From Streptococcus ovuberis (GTDB lineage Bacteria > Bacillota > Bacilli > Lactobacillales > Streptococcaceae): a stretch of DNA of 64,000 bases. Positions within the stretch are counted from its first letter, which is position 1. The number at the start of each line of letters is the position of its first letter. Location: positions 142,732 through 206,731 of the forward strand of contig NZ_JAAXPR010000002.1 of assembly GCF_012396585.1 (NCBI RefSeq), in the 5' to 3' direction. The notes beneath the pieces were generated by a model. It was not told the origin of the DNA and made no database searches. It saw only the letters and a list, made by a program, of their open reading frames with translations. Shown one piece after another: positions 25,672-35,485 of the stretch. The translations under genes were made by a program, and so were the position numbers.

Positions 25672-26607
25672 ATGTCAAAGATTTTAGTTTTTGGACACCA
25701 GAATCCAGATACGGATGCGACCGCTTCTGCTTATGGCTGGGCTTATTTGGAGCGGACTGCTTGGGGACGTGATGCTGAAGCTGTTCTTTTAGGAGAGCCT
25801 AATGAAGAGACCGCTTTTGCTTTGCATTATTTTGGAGTCGAGGCTCCTCGTGTGGTTGAGAATGCTACTGTAGAAGGAGTTAATCAAGTTATCTTGACTG
25901 ACCACAATGAGTTTCAACAGTCCATTGCAGATATTCGTGATTTAGAAGTACTTGCAGTTGTTGACCACCATCGAGTGGCTAATTTTGAGACAGCTAATCC
26001 TCTTTACATGCGTTTGGAACCTGTTGGCTCAGCTAGTTCAATAGTCTACCGTGCTTCCAAGGAGGCAGGGGTGGATTTGCCTCGTGAAGTGGCAGGCCTT
26101 CTGTTGTCAGGGTTGATTTCAGATACCCTCTTGCTCAAATCGCCAACCACTCATGCTTCAGATCCTCAAGTAGCTAAGGAATTGGCTGAAATTGCTGGCG
26201 TCAACTTAGAAGAATATGGCCTTGCTCTCTTGAAGGCGGGAACCAATCTCGCTAGCAAATCAGCAGAAGAATTGATTGATATTGATGCTAAAACATTTGA
26301 ACTCAATGGTAATCCAGTCCGCGTGGCTCAGGTCAATACTGTTGATATTGCAGAAGTGTTGGAGCGTCAAGAAGAGATTGAGGCCGCTATGGTAGAGGCG
26401 ATGGGAACTGAAAATTATTCTGACTTTGTGCTGATGATTACGGATATTGTTCAGTCAAACTCAGAAATCCTTGCTCTTGGAGCTAATATGGACAAGGTTG
26501 AAGCTGCCTTTAACTTTAAGCTAGAAAATCATCATGCTTTTCTACCAGGAGCTGTGTCACGTAAGAAGCAGGTTGTTCCTCGGTTGACAGAGAGTTTTAA
26601 CAACTAA
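25672..26607 (+). CDS. ppaC: manganese-dependent inorganic pyrophosphatase
   Basis: Family II pyrophosphatase that splits PPi to phosphate in the cytoplasm. The 311-aa protein has the DHH-type metal motifs GHQNPDTDA (residues 8-16), LTDHNE near residue 77 and VVDHHRV near residue 98, and the C-terminal substrate motif SRKKQ. I start at ATG 25672, which gives the usual length; an upstream in-frame TTG at 25651 is unlikely. Confidence 0.96.
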   Translation: MSKILVFGHQNPDTDATASAYGWAYLERTAWGRDAEAVLLGEPNEETAFALHYFGVEAPRVVENATVEGVNQVILTDHNEFQQSIADIRDLEVLAVVDHHRVANFETANPLYMRLEPVGSASSIVYRASKEAGVDLPREVAGLLLSGLISDTLLLKSPTTHASDPQVAKELAEIAGVNLEEYGLALLKAGTNLASKSAEELIDIDAKTFELNGNPVRVAQVNTVDIAEVLERQEEIEAAMVEAMGTENYSDFVLMITDIVQSNSEILALGANMDKVEAAFNFKLENHHAFLPGAVSRKKQVVPRLTESFNN

Positions 26608-26618
26608 GAACTGCATAG

Positions 26619-26656
26619 AAAAATCCCAAGTCTGATTAGTCAGATTTGGGATTTTT
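26619..26656. terminator. shared bidirectional terminator
   Basis: A stem of about 17 bp (AAAAATCCCAAGTCTGA with TCAGATTTGGGATTTTT, one wobble) with a T-run on both strands. The stop codon of the reverse-strand DUF2974 gene (26636-26638) lies in the loop, so one hairpin ends both genes. Confidence 0.85.
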
Positions 26657-27814
26657 TAAGCTGAGGTTTTCTAGAAAATGTAAGAACTCTTCTTTGCGTT
26701 GGACAGTTGATTGTAATTGGTTATCTTTCCAAATCTGGAACCGGGTCTCGATGAGTAAGCGGACGATTCGGTCCATCAGTTGGCGTTCGGTAGGGGTACG
26801 CTTTTTGTGAAGGCTATTTATTTTTTGCAATTTATCTAAGGTGTTTACTGTAATATCACTAAAACGGTAGATTCCTGCTTCGATAAAGGTGTCGAAAAAG
26901 AGGTCGAAAAATTGTCTGAGTTCTTCAGAAGTTAAGCTGGAGGTCCAATTTTTAAGCGCTTGATCTAGCTGAAGGCTATCATCGGTGAGTTGATCAACCA
27001 TTTTGAAATCATTACCAATAATTTCCCAAGTGAAGCAAATATGTTGCTGAAAGCCGATAGCGTTACTCTTAACAATCTGAGCCTCTTTTGGAGGTTCGAG
27101 CATGAGTCCTACAATAGAGCCTTGAGGAATAATGGTGCAAAGTTTATCTTGAATAGCGTTAAATCCGGGAGATACTAGCGTGCTTTCATGGAGACCTGGA
27201 GCGTCAAAACTATACACAGCAGTTATCTGTTCTTGAAGAAAGTGTTCTTGCTTGCTAGAAGCATAGACAGCTAGATTTCCGCCCTTAGAGTGACCGGCAA
27301 TCGTATATTCCCCTGGAAGGGTTTTTATCAATTTTTGGAGATATCGGCTAGCGGAACGTTGGGCAGGAATCTCAGGCATAAAAGACATGTAAAAGTCCTC
27401 TTTCCAGCCAATCAGAGTATCGTCAGTTCCTCGGAAAACCGTCAGAAACTTCTGGGGGAGGAACTGGTAGCAGATTGCAGCAAATTGTTTTTGGAGCTCA
27501 ACATTATAATCATTGATATAGCCAAAAGCCTTGATGTGCTTGAATCGCTTGCTGGAACTTATTCTTTCCAGGAGCTTGAGGCGTTCTTTGGTCACCAACG
27601 AAAGTGGAGGATAGCCTTCTGTGAACCGTTCTTTGAAGGCACGAGCGAGTTCATCTAGACGACAGGCCTGCTCTAGATTAAAGGGATAGGCGACTAAATG
27701 ATCAAACGGCAAGTAGGACAATTCGGTCAAGGCGAGGATATCCAAGCGATTAATCGGTTGATCGTAAAAACTATCGTGCTGGCTAGTTTCAAGATAATCT
27801 AAAAGGTTAGGCAT
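26636..27814 (-). CDS. DUF2974 (Mbeg1-like) alpha/beta hydrolase
   Basis: A 392-aa lipase-like hydrolase. The nucleophile elbow is AGHSKGGNLAVYAS near residue 175, and FRGTDDTLIGWKEDF near residue 140 is the usual segment after the oxyanion strand. No signal peptide is seen, so it is probably cytoplasmic. Substrate unknown; the family is called Mbeg1-like. It converges on ppaC. A 17-bp palindrome lies just upstream of its start. Confidence 0.85.
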   Translation of the reverse strand: MPNLLDYLETSQHDSFYDQPINRLDILALTELSYLPFDHLVAYPFNLEQACRLDELARAFKERFTEGYPPLSLVTKERLKLLERISSSKRFKHIKAFGYINDYNVELQKQFAAICYQFLPQKFLTVFRGTDDTLIGWKEDFYMSFMPEIPAQRSASRYLQKLIKTLPGEYTIAGHSKGGNLAVYASSKQEHFLQEQITAVYSFDAPGLHESTLVSPGFNAIQDKLCTIIPQGSIVGLMLEPPKEAQIVKSNAIGFQQHICFTWEIIGNDFKMVDQLTDDSLQLDQALKNWTSSLTSEELRQFFDLFFDTFIEAGIYRFSDITVNTLDKLQKINSLHKKRTPTERQLMDRIVRLLIETRFQIWKDNQLQSTVQRKEEFLHFLENLSLKNPKSD

Positions 27815-27833
27815 AGGGCTCTTTTCTATAAAG

Positions 27834-27850
27834 TAGAATAATTTATTCTA
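27834..27850. promoter_or_regulatory. perfect palindrome upstream of the DUF2974 gene
   Basis: TAGAATAA-T-TTATTCTA, 17 bp, centred 28 bases before the reverse-strand start codon. It can serve as -10 (TAGAAT) and as an operator. The regulator is unknown. Confidence 0.4.
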
Positions 27851-28251
27851 TCATATCCTATTGGAGGGAAAAAGACAATGAAAGAATGACAAAAAGTCAT
27901 GATGTAAGCATGAAGTACCTGCATGCAAGCATTTTCGAGTTACAGACATTTTTTTGAAAAGATCACCCAAATAACTGGATCTTGGTCGGAAATTTGCCTC
28001 ATCATTGGCATTGTGCCATACATTTTTCTAAAATCTTGCTCTCTGAAAACCCAAGTTTCTTCATGGATTTGGCATGGATAGAAAGTGAGGAGACCTTTAA
28101 AAATCAAAAAATATTGGACTTGAGAAGGGTAAAACCATCGTATTTTCTAGCTCAATATCAGCCTTGTTATCCTTTGAATCTGTCGTCTTCGTTGGAAAGT
28201 TTACCAGATTTAGTCTTTTGTGAAAAGGAAAAAGTTTGTGATTCAAAAAAC
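27851..28251. other. gene-free region upstream of the metalloprotease
   Basis: About 400 bases with no supported gene. A 93-codon open frame at 27982-28263 has no ribosome site and an unlikely composition. Only a short inverted repeat AAGATC..GGATCTT (near 27959-27983) stands out. Confidence 0.5.
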
Positions 28252-28280
28252 TTTGAGGGATAATGCCTTTATGGTAAAAT
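28252..28280 (+). promoter_or_regulatory. metalloprotease promoter
   Basis: TTTGAG (28252-28257), a 17-bp spacer and TAAAAT (28275-28280). TAGGAG stands 12 bases before ATG 28314. Confidence 0.45.
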
Positions 28281-28313
28281 GGCACAGGTATCATTATTTA
28301 GGAGTATGTAAAG

Positions 28314-31300
28314 ATGAATTGGAGACAGAAGCAACTGCGCTTTGCTATTAGGAAATTAAAAGTAGCTGTGGCGTCAACTGTTGTAGGATTAGCTGGTTTA
28401 GGGGTTATGGCACCAGTAGTCGCTGCACAAGAGAGTGCTCAAATTGCAGTGAGTCAGCCGGTCAATTACCGTTATGTCTTGGAAGCGGAATTGACTGCTG
28501 AGGAAAAGGAGAGGATTGTTTCACAATTGCCTGAGCATGACTTGGGTGATTATGAGACATACTACATGGTTTACCGTCCTGTAACACAGCTGCCACAGAC
28601 GGGCCAAGAAACAGATTTTGCTTTGGGAACTTTGGGAGCTGGTTTACTGGTTTTAGGGCTTGTTGCCTTGAAGGGGAAGAAAAAGCGTATTGTGGTCAGC
28701 ATGACTCTCTTGAGTTTGGGAGGAGCTGTTTCGGTCTCGGCGTTGCCAAGGGAGAGTCACCTATCTGTTTATGATCAATCGTATGCTTTGCGTCTAGGTG
28801 ATGAGCTTCCAGAGACAGTGATTGATATCCCAAATCATGAATTTGTCGGTTACTTGTTACCGGAAAAAGAGCAGGAATCAAACTCTCTGCCTCAAGACAG
28901 TGCAAAAGATGACCGAGAAAAAGTCGAGGATCAACAGGCTGTCAATCCGATTGATGCACCAGTTGAGGTCGTAACGACTAACGAGTCGCCTGTTTCGATC
29001 GTGGAAGAAAGTACGCCTGCTATTACAGCAGTTGTCCAAGAACTAGCTTTTGAGACGATTTACCAAGAAGATCCGACGCTTGAACTTGGCCAGGAAGTGG
29101 TTCTTCGGGCTGGCCAATTGGGTCAACAACGGCTTCAGTACCGAGGGGATACTCTGCTTTCTCAGGAAATCTTAGTTGAGCCTGTGGCCCAGATTGTTGC
29201 GCGTGGGACTAAGAGTGAACCAGTAGAGGAGTCTCCACTTCCTGAATCGCCGAAACCAGTCACATCAGTCGTCACAGAAGCGGTTGCCTTTGAAACAGAA
29301 ATGCTTATGGATGAGACCTTGCCGTTAGGTGAGGAAGTCATTCTTCAAGAGGGGGCTCCAGGTCTGCGTGAGAATACCTATATGGATGGACAGCTGGTCG
29401 GCAGTCGTTTGCTACAAGCGCCAGTCAACCGTCTTATCAAGAAGGGCAGTCTAGTCCAGACAGAGCCGGCCGTTCCAGAGACACCAGATGAGTTAGCTAA
29501 ACCAATTGAGAGTCGGACAACAGAGGAAGTCCCTTACGAAATAGAAGTGATTGCAGACGAGACCTTGCCATTAGGAGAAGAAGTGATTGTCCAAGAAGGG
29601 CTTCCAGGGGTTCGGGAATTGGTGACACTAGATGGTCAATTAATCTCCAGTCAGATAGTTCAGGAACCGGTGGTCAAGATTGTCAAACGTGGCACCAAGC
29701 CTACCGAAGTTCCAGCTCAGACAACTCAAGACGAAATCCCTTTTGAAACGCGTTACCAAGAGGATGAGACCTTGCCAGAAGGTCAGGTAAGAGAACTCCA
29801 AGCAGGGGTTCCTGGTTTGGTTGAGAAGACTGTAAGGGATGGAGAGCTTATTTCTCAAATAACAATCAGAGAAGCTGTGCCACGGATCGTAGCAAGAGGG
29901 ACTAAAAAAGCAGTCGTCCCCGTTGCTGGGCAAGAGGTTGAGGTTGAAAGAGTTATTATTGCATCTCCAGAGGTGACAGAAGATGATGCAAGCCTTTGGG
30001 TCGGAGAGACCGATACCTTACAAGGTGTAGACGGTGAGAAGGAAATCACCAAGATTTACGAGACGCTTGATGGTGTTCGTCAGCCAAATCCGACCGTTTC
30101 AGAAGTGGTCACTAAGGAGCCGATCTCCACTGTTGTCAAGGTTGGGACCAAGCCTCTTGAGGGGGAAGTGACCAAGACACGGGTTGAAGCGATTGCCTTT
30201 GACACCAAGACGGTTGAAGAGTTAGACCAGTACACAGACTACCGTCAAGAAACAGGTGGACAAGCCGGCGAGAAGACGATCACAGAAGTGTTTAAAACGA
30301 TTAAGGGGCAAGAAACAGATGAGCTCCTTTACTCCAATGAAACGGTTACCCGCCCAGCGGTGGATAAGGTGGTCACTCTTGGAATTAAGCCGATAGAAGG
30401 TACAACGACTCGCCAAATCACAGAACCGATTCCTTTCAAGGAAACCGTCCAATATGATCCGACCAGATTAAGTTCAACACCAGACCGAGTGATTCAAGAA
30501 GGTCAAGAAGGCCTCCGGACCATTACCCAAACGTATCAGACAGTTAAGGGTGAAATTGACGGAGAAGCTGTCAGCGAAAGTTCTGAAATAACCAAAGAAG
30601 CTAAGGATCGCATTATTGAACGTGGGTCAAAAAATCTGACGGAAGCAGACCAGCAGACTCCTGTTGCAGTTAAGCAAACGGTTCTAGTTAACGCAGACGT
30701 GGATCCCAAAGCTAGTCTTTTACCAGGCCTCTCAAATGTTGCGAGCTATACTTGGAAGGAAGGGGAGAAACCAAGTACTGCTCAAATAGCACAGAATATA
30801 CCAGGGACAGTTCTTGTGACCTATACGGATGCGTCAATGGACGAAGTGCCAGTTCGTGTAGATATCATCCAAGAGGAGAAGACCAAGCCGACTCTAGTGC
30901 TCAGTCAGTTGATAGAACATGATGAGGAGAAGAAAATCACGCTCAATTATGATTTAAAGGATCCGAGTCAAGCTTACATCAGTGCTATGGTTGACATCTA
31001 TAATGGAGATCAGTTGGTGAAATCCCAAAGCTTGGCTAGCTTTGACGATTTTGATGTAGCAGGCTTAGATTGGCATATTCCTTATACGCTTAAAACGACG
31101 ATGACCTATAATGTTGGGAATGGGGATCAGACACAGGTCTTAGAGGATGTTCCATTTGAATTGGACTATAAAAAGGTTGAGATCAAGCATGTTGATCGCG
31201 TTGAACTCTATGAGAAGCAGGCTGACGGCTCTTACCGAAAATTAGACCGATTGACAGCTAAGCCGACAGACCATGCGAAATATTATGCCAAGGTGATGAA

Positions 31301-34300
31301 CAGCCAGCAGCGGGATATTTACCTGTCGGTCAAGTCTTCTGAAGAGGCAAATGTGGATGGAAACACGGTTTATAAATTAACAGCAACTGCCCCACAATTG
31401 ATTGAGTACAGCGGCGAAGGAACGGATAATCAAGAGGATTACCATTTCTATGTGCCAAAATTTGTACCGTCTGCTAATGGGAAATACACCACTTTTGACG
31501 ACTTAGTGACGGCTATGCGAGCGAATCCGGCAGGAACTTTTGAGCTTGCAGAAGATTTAGAGGCTAGCGATTTTGCCCTTCCTGCTGGAGCGACCAGCTA
31601 TATCCCAGAAGTTTTCTCTGGGAAGTTGTTAGGGGCTAATCATAGTATTTCTGGTTTAAAGGCTCCGCTGTTTAACAAGCTAAATGGCGCTTTCACGGTT
31701 AGTGATCTGGATTTGAAAAATGTCGCCATTAATCAGCCGAATGTTACGGAAGTAGGAGCTCTAGCTAAGCAGGCCGATGCTAGACCAAGCAAGGGACGTG
31801 TGACTAACGTTGCGGTTCAAGGCAATATCACTGGGGAACGATTGGTAGGCGGACTGGTTTACCTAGCTTGGAACACTGCTTTTGAAAATATTTCTTTTGA
31901 AGGCAATATCACGACAACAACTAATTGGCAAGTCAATATTTCAGGTGGTTTAGTGGGTTACCTTCGTGGAGAGAGCACCATTGACAAGGCCAAGGTAGAG
32001 GCTAATATCTCTGTCAATGCGACGCAAAACCCTGGAAGCTTCCACATAGGTGCTATCTCAGGTGCTGCTGAGGTGACTCCTGCTTTGGCAGAAGGAAATA
32101 TTCGCAATGTTGTTGCTCAAGGTAAGATTCAAAATGTAGGATCAGCCACAGCCAATGTGGCAGGCTTGGTCGGATCGACAACCGCCAACACTCGAATCCG
32201 AAATGCGGTAAGTAGTGTTCAAGTGACCAATGGTAAGGAACTCTTGGCTAAATCTGGCTCTCCACTAGCCCTTGATGAAACCGTTGTTCAAATCGCTGGA
32301 ACCAGCTCGACGCAATCTGAAGGTGTTCCGACAAAGACAAGAGCAGAAGCTCAGACTCAGATTGACGCCATGGGGATTACTGTGTCGACAGCCGATACAG
32401 ATCGAAAAGACCTGAACCAGTATGATGTAGACTATAGTAAGGTGGTTGGCTATCAGGTCAACAATCAGCTGAAGTATACTAATACCGAAAAGCTTTTACC
32501 GTTCTATAACAAGGAATTTATCGTCAAGGAAGCCAATCGCTTACCTGAGGACCATGCTCTAGCGACTAAAACAGTTGTATCAGTCGTCCCGATGGCGGAT
32601 AAAAGATTCGTTTCGGATTATGCGAGCGAAAAATCTGCCATCAACAAAATTATGGTTTACTTTGCAGATGGCAGCAAGGCCGAATATGCGGTGACGTATC
32701 TGGAGAATTTTAAGGATACTGGAATTGCTGAGTACCAGCTAGATGGACTGGATATGCTTTATACACCAGAGCAGATCCTAACTCACTATCCTCATCTTGT
32801 GAGTCAAATCTTACCAACCTTGAAGTCTGTTGAATACCATTCTTCAGAGCTTTTGACAGCACTTGGGCGGACTGGAAATGCTACGGAAATGATGGATAAA
32901 CTTTACCTTAAAGAATCCTTCGAGGCGATTAAGGAGAACCTTCCGAGTGTTTTGAATGCTGTCTTATCAACGTCAAATGTTATTGCGACAGATCGTACGG
33001 ATTTGGCTGATTATATAGTGACGAACAAAGAAGCTTTATTGATGGGCTTAGCCTATGTTAACCGTTGGTTTAATATTGACTTCGGTCAGGTTAATGCCAA
33101 GGAACTCATTTTATACCATCAAGATATCTTTGGCAAAGCAACAAGTACCTTGGATTGGTTGATTAGTATCGGTAAAGATTATGATCAATTGCGTATGATC
33201 AATCATTTAGCAACCTACAAGACAAGCACAGAAGCTCATACTGGGCAGGAAAATCTATTTGATTACCTTAGCTTCTATCGGAAACTCTTTACAACTATGG
33301 ATGAAAATACTTGGTTCAAGACGGCATCCAAAGCTTATATTGTTGAAGGGCAATCCTTAGTTCGGCCAGATGTTGACGTGCGTGCCTACCATAAGTTGCT
33401 CAACGATACTCAGGCGCGCCACTATATCTTACCACTTTTATCCGCTCGTGAAGGTATCTTCTATATTTCCAATATGTCTACGATTAACTTTGGGATGTAT
33501 GACCGCTACGTGGATATGACCCTCAAAGAGACAAATCCGAGTCAATATGCAGAAGAGGTTGCTAAAATTAAAGCCAAAGTTGATCAGGCTAATAGTCGCT
33601 TCAGAGATCATTTTGACTTTTGGTACAGGATGTCCTTAGATACGGTTAAGGAGCGTAATATTAAGGCGGTTCCAAATTGGGACGGTTACCAGATTAACCG
33701 TGAAGGTCTCAATAAGGACAAGTGGCTCAATATGACAGGTGATTTGACCAATGCAGCTATTCAGGATTTCTTTGGACCACTGGAAGGTTCGCAAGGTTCT
33801 CACTATGCCAATAAAGGAGCAGGCGCTATGGCAGTAGGGTCCTACACGCAGTTTATGTATTCTAAGATGCTAGATGATGCTTCTATTTATACGCATGAGA
33901 TGGTGCATAATTCAGATGGTCTCATTTATTTTGGAGGTTATGGGCGTCGCTTCGGTCAACGCGCGGAACTGTTTGCCCAAGGGCTCCTACAGGCACCTTA
34001 TCATCCTAATACTGAAAACTTTGGAATTAATAGCGTTTTTGATTATAGGGAGACAGCTGCAGAAACCGCAGAAAACCGTTACCAAGCTCTAACTCCAGAG
34101 CGCTTCCAAACGAGTACTGACCTTCAAACGTACTTTAGAGGAGCCTTTGATGTCCTTTACACTTTGGATAAACTAGAAGCAGATGCGATTTTAAGTCGTC
34201 CGAAGGAAGAACAACGCCGCTTCTTTAATAAAATTGAAAATTACTATGTGACAGATACTGTTCTACAAGTGGACACCCATGCAGGCAATAGGATCAGGAA

Positions 34301-35006
34301 GTTTACCGATGAGGAATGGGCTAAGATGAACCTGACTACAGTAGAAGATTTAGTAGATCATGATGTGATTAGTCACCGCCAGTTTAGTTTAAATGCTGAT
34401 AATCAACGGGACTATAACCGAAATGGTTATTATGATATTCCGATGTTCTCGCCAATCTATTCAGCTTTGGATAATCCAAACGGCGCACCTGGTGATATCA
34501 TGTTCCGCCGCATGGCTTTTGAGTTGTTAGCTGAAAAAGGCTATCAAGATGGCCTCCTTCCTTATATTTCTGACCAGTATTCGTCATTAGCCAAGGAACG
34601 TGGCTCTCTTGGTACGGAAACATGGCCGAGCCCTCATACCGTTGGTCGGGTAACCGACACCCTAGTGCTTGAACAAGTCTTTAAGGGAGAATACCAAGAT
34701 TGGAAGGCCTTTAAAAAAGCAATGTTCCAACGCCGAGCAGAGCAGCTTGCAAATCTGAAACCAATTACCATCAACTACAAAGGGAGAATGGTTGTTATTT
34801 CTTCTAGTGAGCAATGGAAGACTTTGATGCAAGAGGCAGTGAATGAAGATCTTCAACGCTTCCTGGGGACAGACGAAGCTGTTAAATCAGCACAGAATAA
34901 TAACAGTTATGCGCGTGATTCTCGCGTGAAAGAATTGAAGGCGAAAATCTTTAATGCCTACTTACGTCAGACCGATGACTTTAGAACATCAATCTACAAC
35001 AACTAG
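28314..35006 (+). CDS. surface zinc metalloprotease, M26 (IgA1 protease/Zmp type)
   Basis: A 2230-aa secreted, wall-attached protease. Residues 1-41 form a signal peptide with the YSIRK-like FAIRKLKVAVAS. LPQTG follows at residues 93-97 with two hydrophobic stretches after it: the N-terminal sorting layout peculiar to streptococcal Zmp proteins. Seven G5-type repeats span about 240-785. A GLUG-like repeat region lies near 1160-1300. The catalytic site is HEMVH at 1861-1865 with glutamate 1885, exactly 20 residues on, as in M26. It could cleave IgA1 or another host protein; sequence alone cannot tell. The gene stands alone with its own promoter and terminator. Confidence 0.93.
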   Translation: MNWRQKQLRFAIRKLKVAVASTVVGLAGLGVMAPVVAAQESAQIAVSQPVNYRYVLEAELTAEEKERIVSQLPEHDLGDYETYYMVYRPVTQLPQTGQETDFALGTLGAGLLVLGLVALKGKKKRIVVSMTLLSLGGAVSVSALPRESHLSVYDQSYALRLGDELPETVIDIPNHEFVGYLLPEKEQESNSLPQDSAKDDREKVEDQQAVNPIDAPVEVVTTNESPVSIVEESTPAITAVVQELAFETIYQEDPTLELGQEVVLRAGQLGQQRLQYRGDTLLSQEILVEPVAQIVARGTKSEPVEESPLPESPKPVTSVVTEAVAFETEMLMDETLPLGEEVILQEGAPGLRENTYMDGQLVGSRLLQAPVNRLIKKGSLVQTEPAVPETPDELAKPIESRTTEEVPYEIEVIADETLPLGEEVIVQEGLPGVRELVTLDGQLISSQIVQEPVVKIVKRGTKPTEVPAQTTQDEIPFETRYQEDETLPEGQVRELQAGVPGLVEKTVRDGELISQITIREAVPRIVARGTKKAVVPVAGQEVEVERVIIASPEVTEDDASLWVGETDTLQGVDGEKEITKIYETLDGVRQPNPTVSEVVTKEPISTVVKVGTKPLEGEVTKTRVEAIAFDTKTVEELDQYTDYRQETGGQAGEKTITEVFKTIKGQETDELLYSNETVTRPAVDKVVTLGIKPIEGTTTRQITEPIPFKETVQYDPTRLSSTPDRVIQEGQEGLRTITQTYQTVKGEIDGEAVSESSEITKEAKDRIIERGSKNLTEADQQTPVAVKQTVLVNADVDPKASLLPGLSNVASYTWKEGEKPSTAQIAQNIPGTVLVTYTDASMDEVPVRVDIIQEEKTKPTLVLSQLIEHDEEKKITLNYDLKDPSQAYISAMVDIYNGDQLVKSQSLASFDDFDVAGLDWHIPYTLKTTMTYNVGNGDQTQVLEDVPFELDYKKVEIKHVDRVELYEKQADGSYRKLDRLTAKPTDHAKYYAKVMNSQQRDIYLSVKSSEEANVDGNTVYKLTATAPQLIEYSGEGTDNQEDYHFYVPKFVPSANGKYTTFDDLVTAMRANPAGTFELAEDLEASDFALPAGATSYIPEVFSGKLLGANHSISGLKAPLFNKLNGAFTVSDLDLKNVAINQPNVTEVGALAKQADARPSKGRVTNVAVQGNITGERLVGGLVYLAWNTAFENISFEGNITTTTNWQVNISGGLVGYLRGESTIDKAKVEANISVNATQNPGSFHIGAISGAAEVTPALAEGNIRNVVAQGKIQNVGSATANVAGLVGSTTANTRIRNAVSSVQVTNGKELLAKSGSPLALDETVVQIAGTSSTQSEGVPTKTRAEAQTQIDAMGITVSTADTDRKDLNQYDVDYSKVVGYQVNNQLKYTNTEKLLPFYNKEFIVKEANRLPEDHALATKTVVSVVPMADKRFVSDYASEKSAINKIMVYFADGSKAEYAVTYLENFKDTGIAEYQLDGLDMLYTPEQILTHYPHLVSQILPTLKSVEYHSSELLTALGRTGNATEMMDKLYLKESFEAIKENLPSVLNAVLSTSNVIATDRTDLADYIVTNKEALLMGLAYVNRWFNIDFGQVNAKELILYHQDIFGKATSTLDWLISIGKDYDQLRMINHLATYKTSTEAHTGQENLFDYLSFYRKLFTTMDENTWFKTASKAYIVEGQSLVRPDVDVRAYHKLLNDTQARHYILPLLSAREGIFYISNMSTINFGMYDRYVDMTLKETNPSQYAEEVAKIKAKVDQANSRFRDHFDFWYRMSLDTVKERNIKAVPNWDGYQINREGLNKDKWLNMTGDLTNAAIQDFFGPLEGSQGSHYANKGAGAMAVGSYTQFMYSKMLDDASIYTHEMVHNSDGLIYFGGYGRRFGQRAELFAQGLLQAPYHPNTENFGINSVFDYRETAAETAENRYQALTPERFQTSTDLQTYFRGAFDVLYTLDKLEADAILSRPKEEQRRFFNKIENYYVTDTVLQVDTHAGNRIRKFTDEEWAKMNLTTVEDLVDHDVISHRQFSLNADNQRDYNRNGYYDIPMFSPIYSALDNPNGAPGDIMFRRMAFELLAEKGYQDGLLPYISDQYSSLAKERGSLGTETWPSPHTVGRVTDTLVLEQVFKGEYQDWKAFKKAMFQRRAEQLANLKPITINYKGRMVVISSSEQWKTLMQEAVNEDLQRFLGTDEAVKSAQNNNSYARDSRVKELKAKIFNAYLRQTDDFRTSIYNN

Positions 35007-35017
35007 GCGAATACTTG

Positions 35018-35056
35018 AAAGGTTTGGAGAAGACATTCTTCAAACCTTTTATTTTT
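35018..35056 (+). terminator. intrinsic terminator after the metalloprotease
   Basis: A 14-bp stem (AAAGGTTTGGAGAA with TTCTTCAAACCTTT, one wobble), tetraloop GACA, then TATTTTT. Confidence 0.88.
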
Positions 35057-35070
35057 AGGAACTATTATGC

Positions 35071-35099
35071 TTTACAAACTAGTTAGCATGTGCTATACT
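35071..35099 (+). promoter_or_regulatory. padR promoter
   Basis: TTTACA (35071-35076), a 17-bp spacer and the extended -10 TGCTATACT (TATACT at 35094-35099). AAAGGAG lies 4 bases before ATG 35150. Confidence 0.65.
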
Positions 35100-35149
35100 A
35101 GCATTAGATGACTAATAGGTAAAACATACTAGACGAGAAAGGAGTAAAG

Positions 35150-35485
35150 ATGGCGGAAACACAGTTACTTAAGGGAGTGCTTGAAGGGTGTGTGCTCGAG
35201 GTCATTGCTCAGGAAGAGATTTACGGCTATGAACTTATTCAGCGCCTAAAACAGTATGGGTTTTCGACCATTATCGGCGGAACGATCTATCCCTTGCTGC
35301 AAAAGTTAGAAAAAAGAGGCTTGATAGCAGGTGTGATGAGGGCTTCGCCAGATGGACCTGACCGTAAATATTTTCAGCTGACGGAGGACGGTCGGGTTTA
35401 CCTGAAAGATTTTTGGCAGCAGTGGACGGAATTAGTGGATAAAGTTAGTCAAGTTAACGGAGGAAAATATAATGAAAACACCTAA
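35150..35485 (+). CDS. PadR-family transcriptional regulator
   Basis: A 111-aa winged-helix regulator. It has YGYELIQRLKQYG, GGTIYPLLQKLEKRGLI and DGPDRKYFQLTEDG, all typical of the PadR DNA-binding domain, with a short C-terminal helix for dimers. Such genes often regulate themselves together with a downstream membrane protein of the DUF1129/1700 kind, as here. The second gene's apparent start (ATG 35472) lies inside its 3' end. Confidence 0.9.
   Translation: MAETQLLKGVLEGCVLEVIAQEEIYGYELIQRLKQYGFSTIIGGTIYPLLQKLEKRGLIAGVMRASPDGPDRKYFQLTEDGRVYLKDFWQQWTELVDKVSQVNGGKYNENT

Noticed and set aside
27982..28263. 93-codon open frame upstream of the metalloprotease
   Set aside because: No ribosome site, unlikely amino-acid makeup, and its end overlaps the protease promoter.
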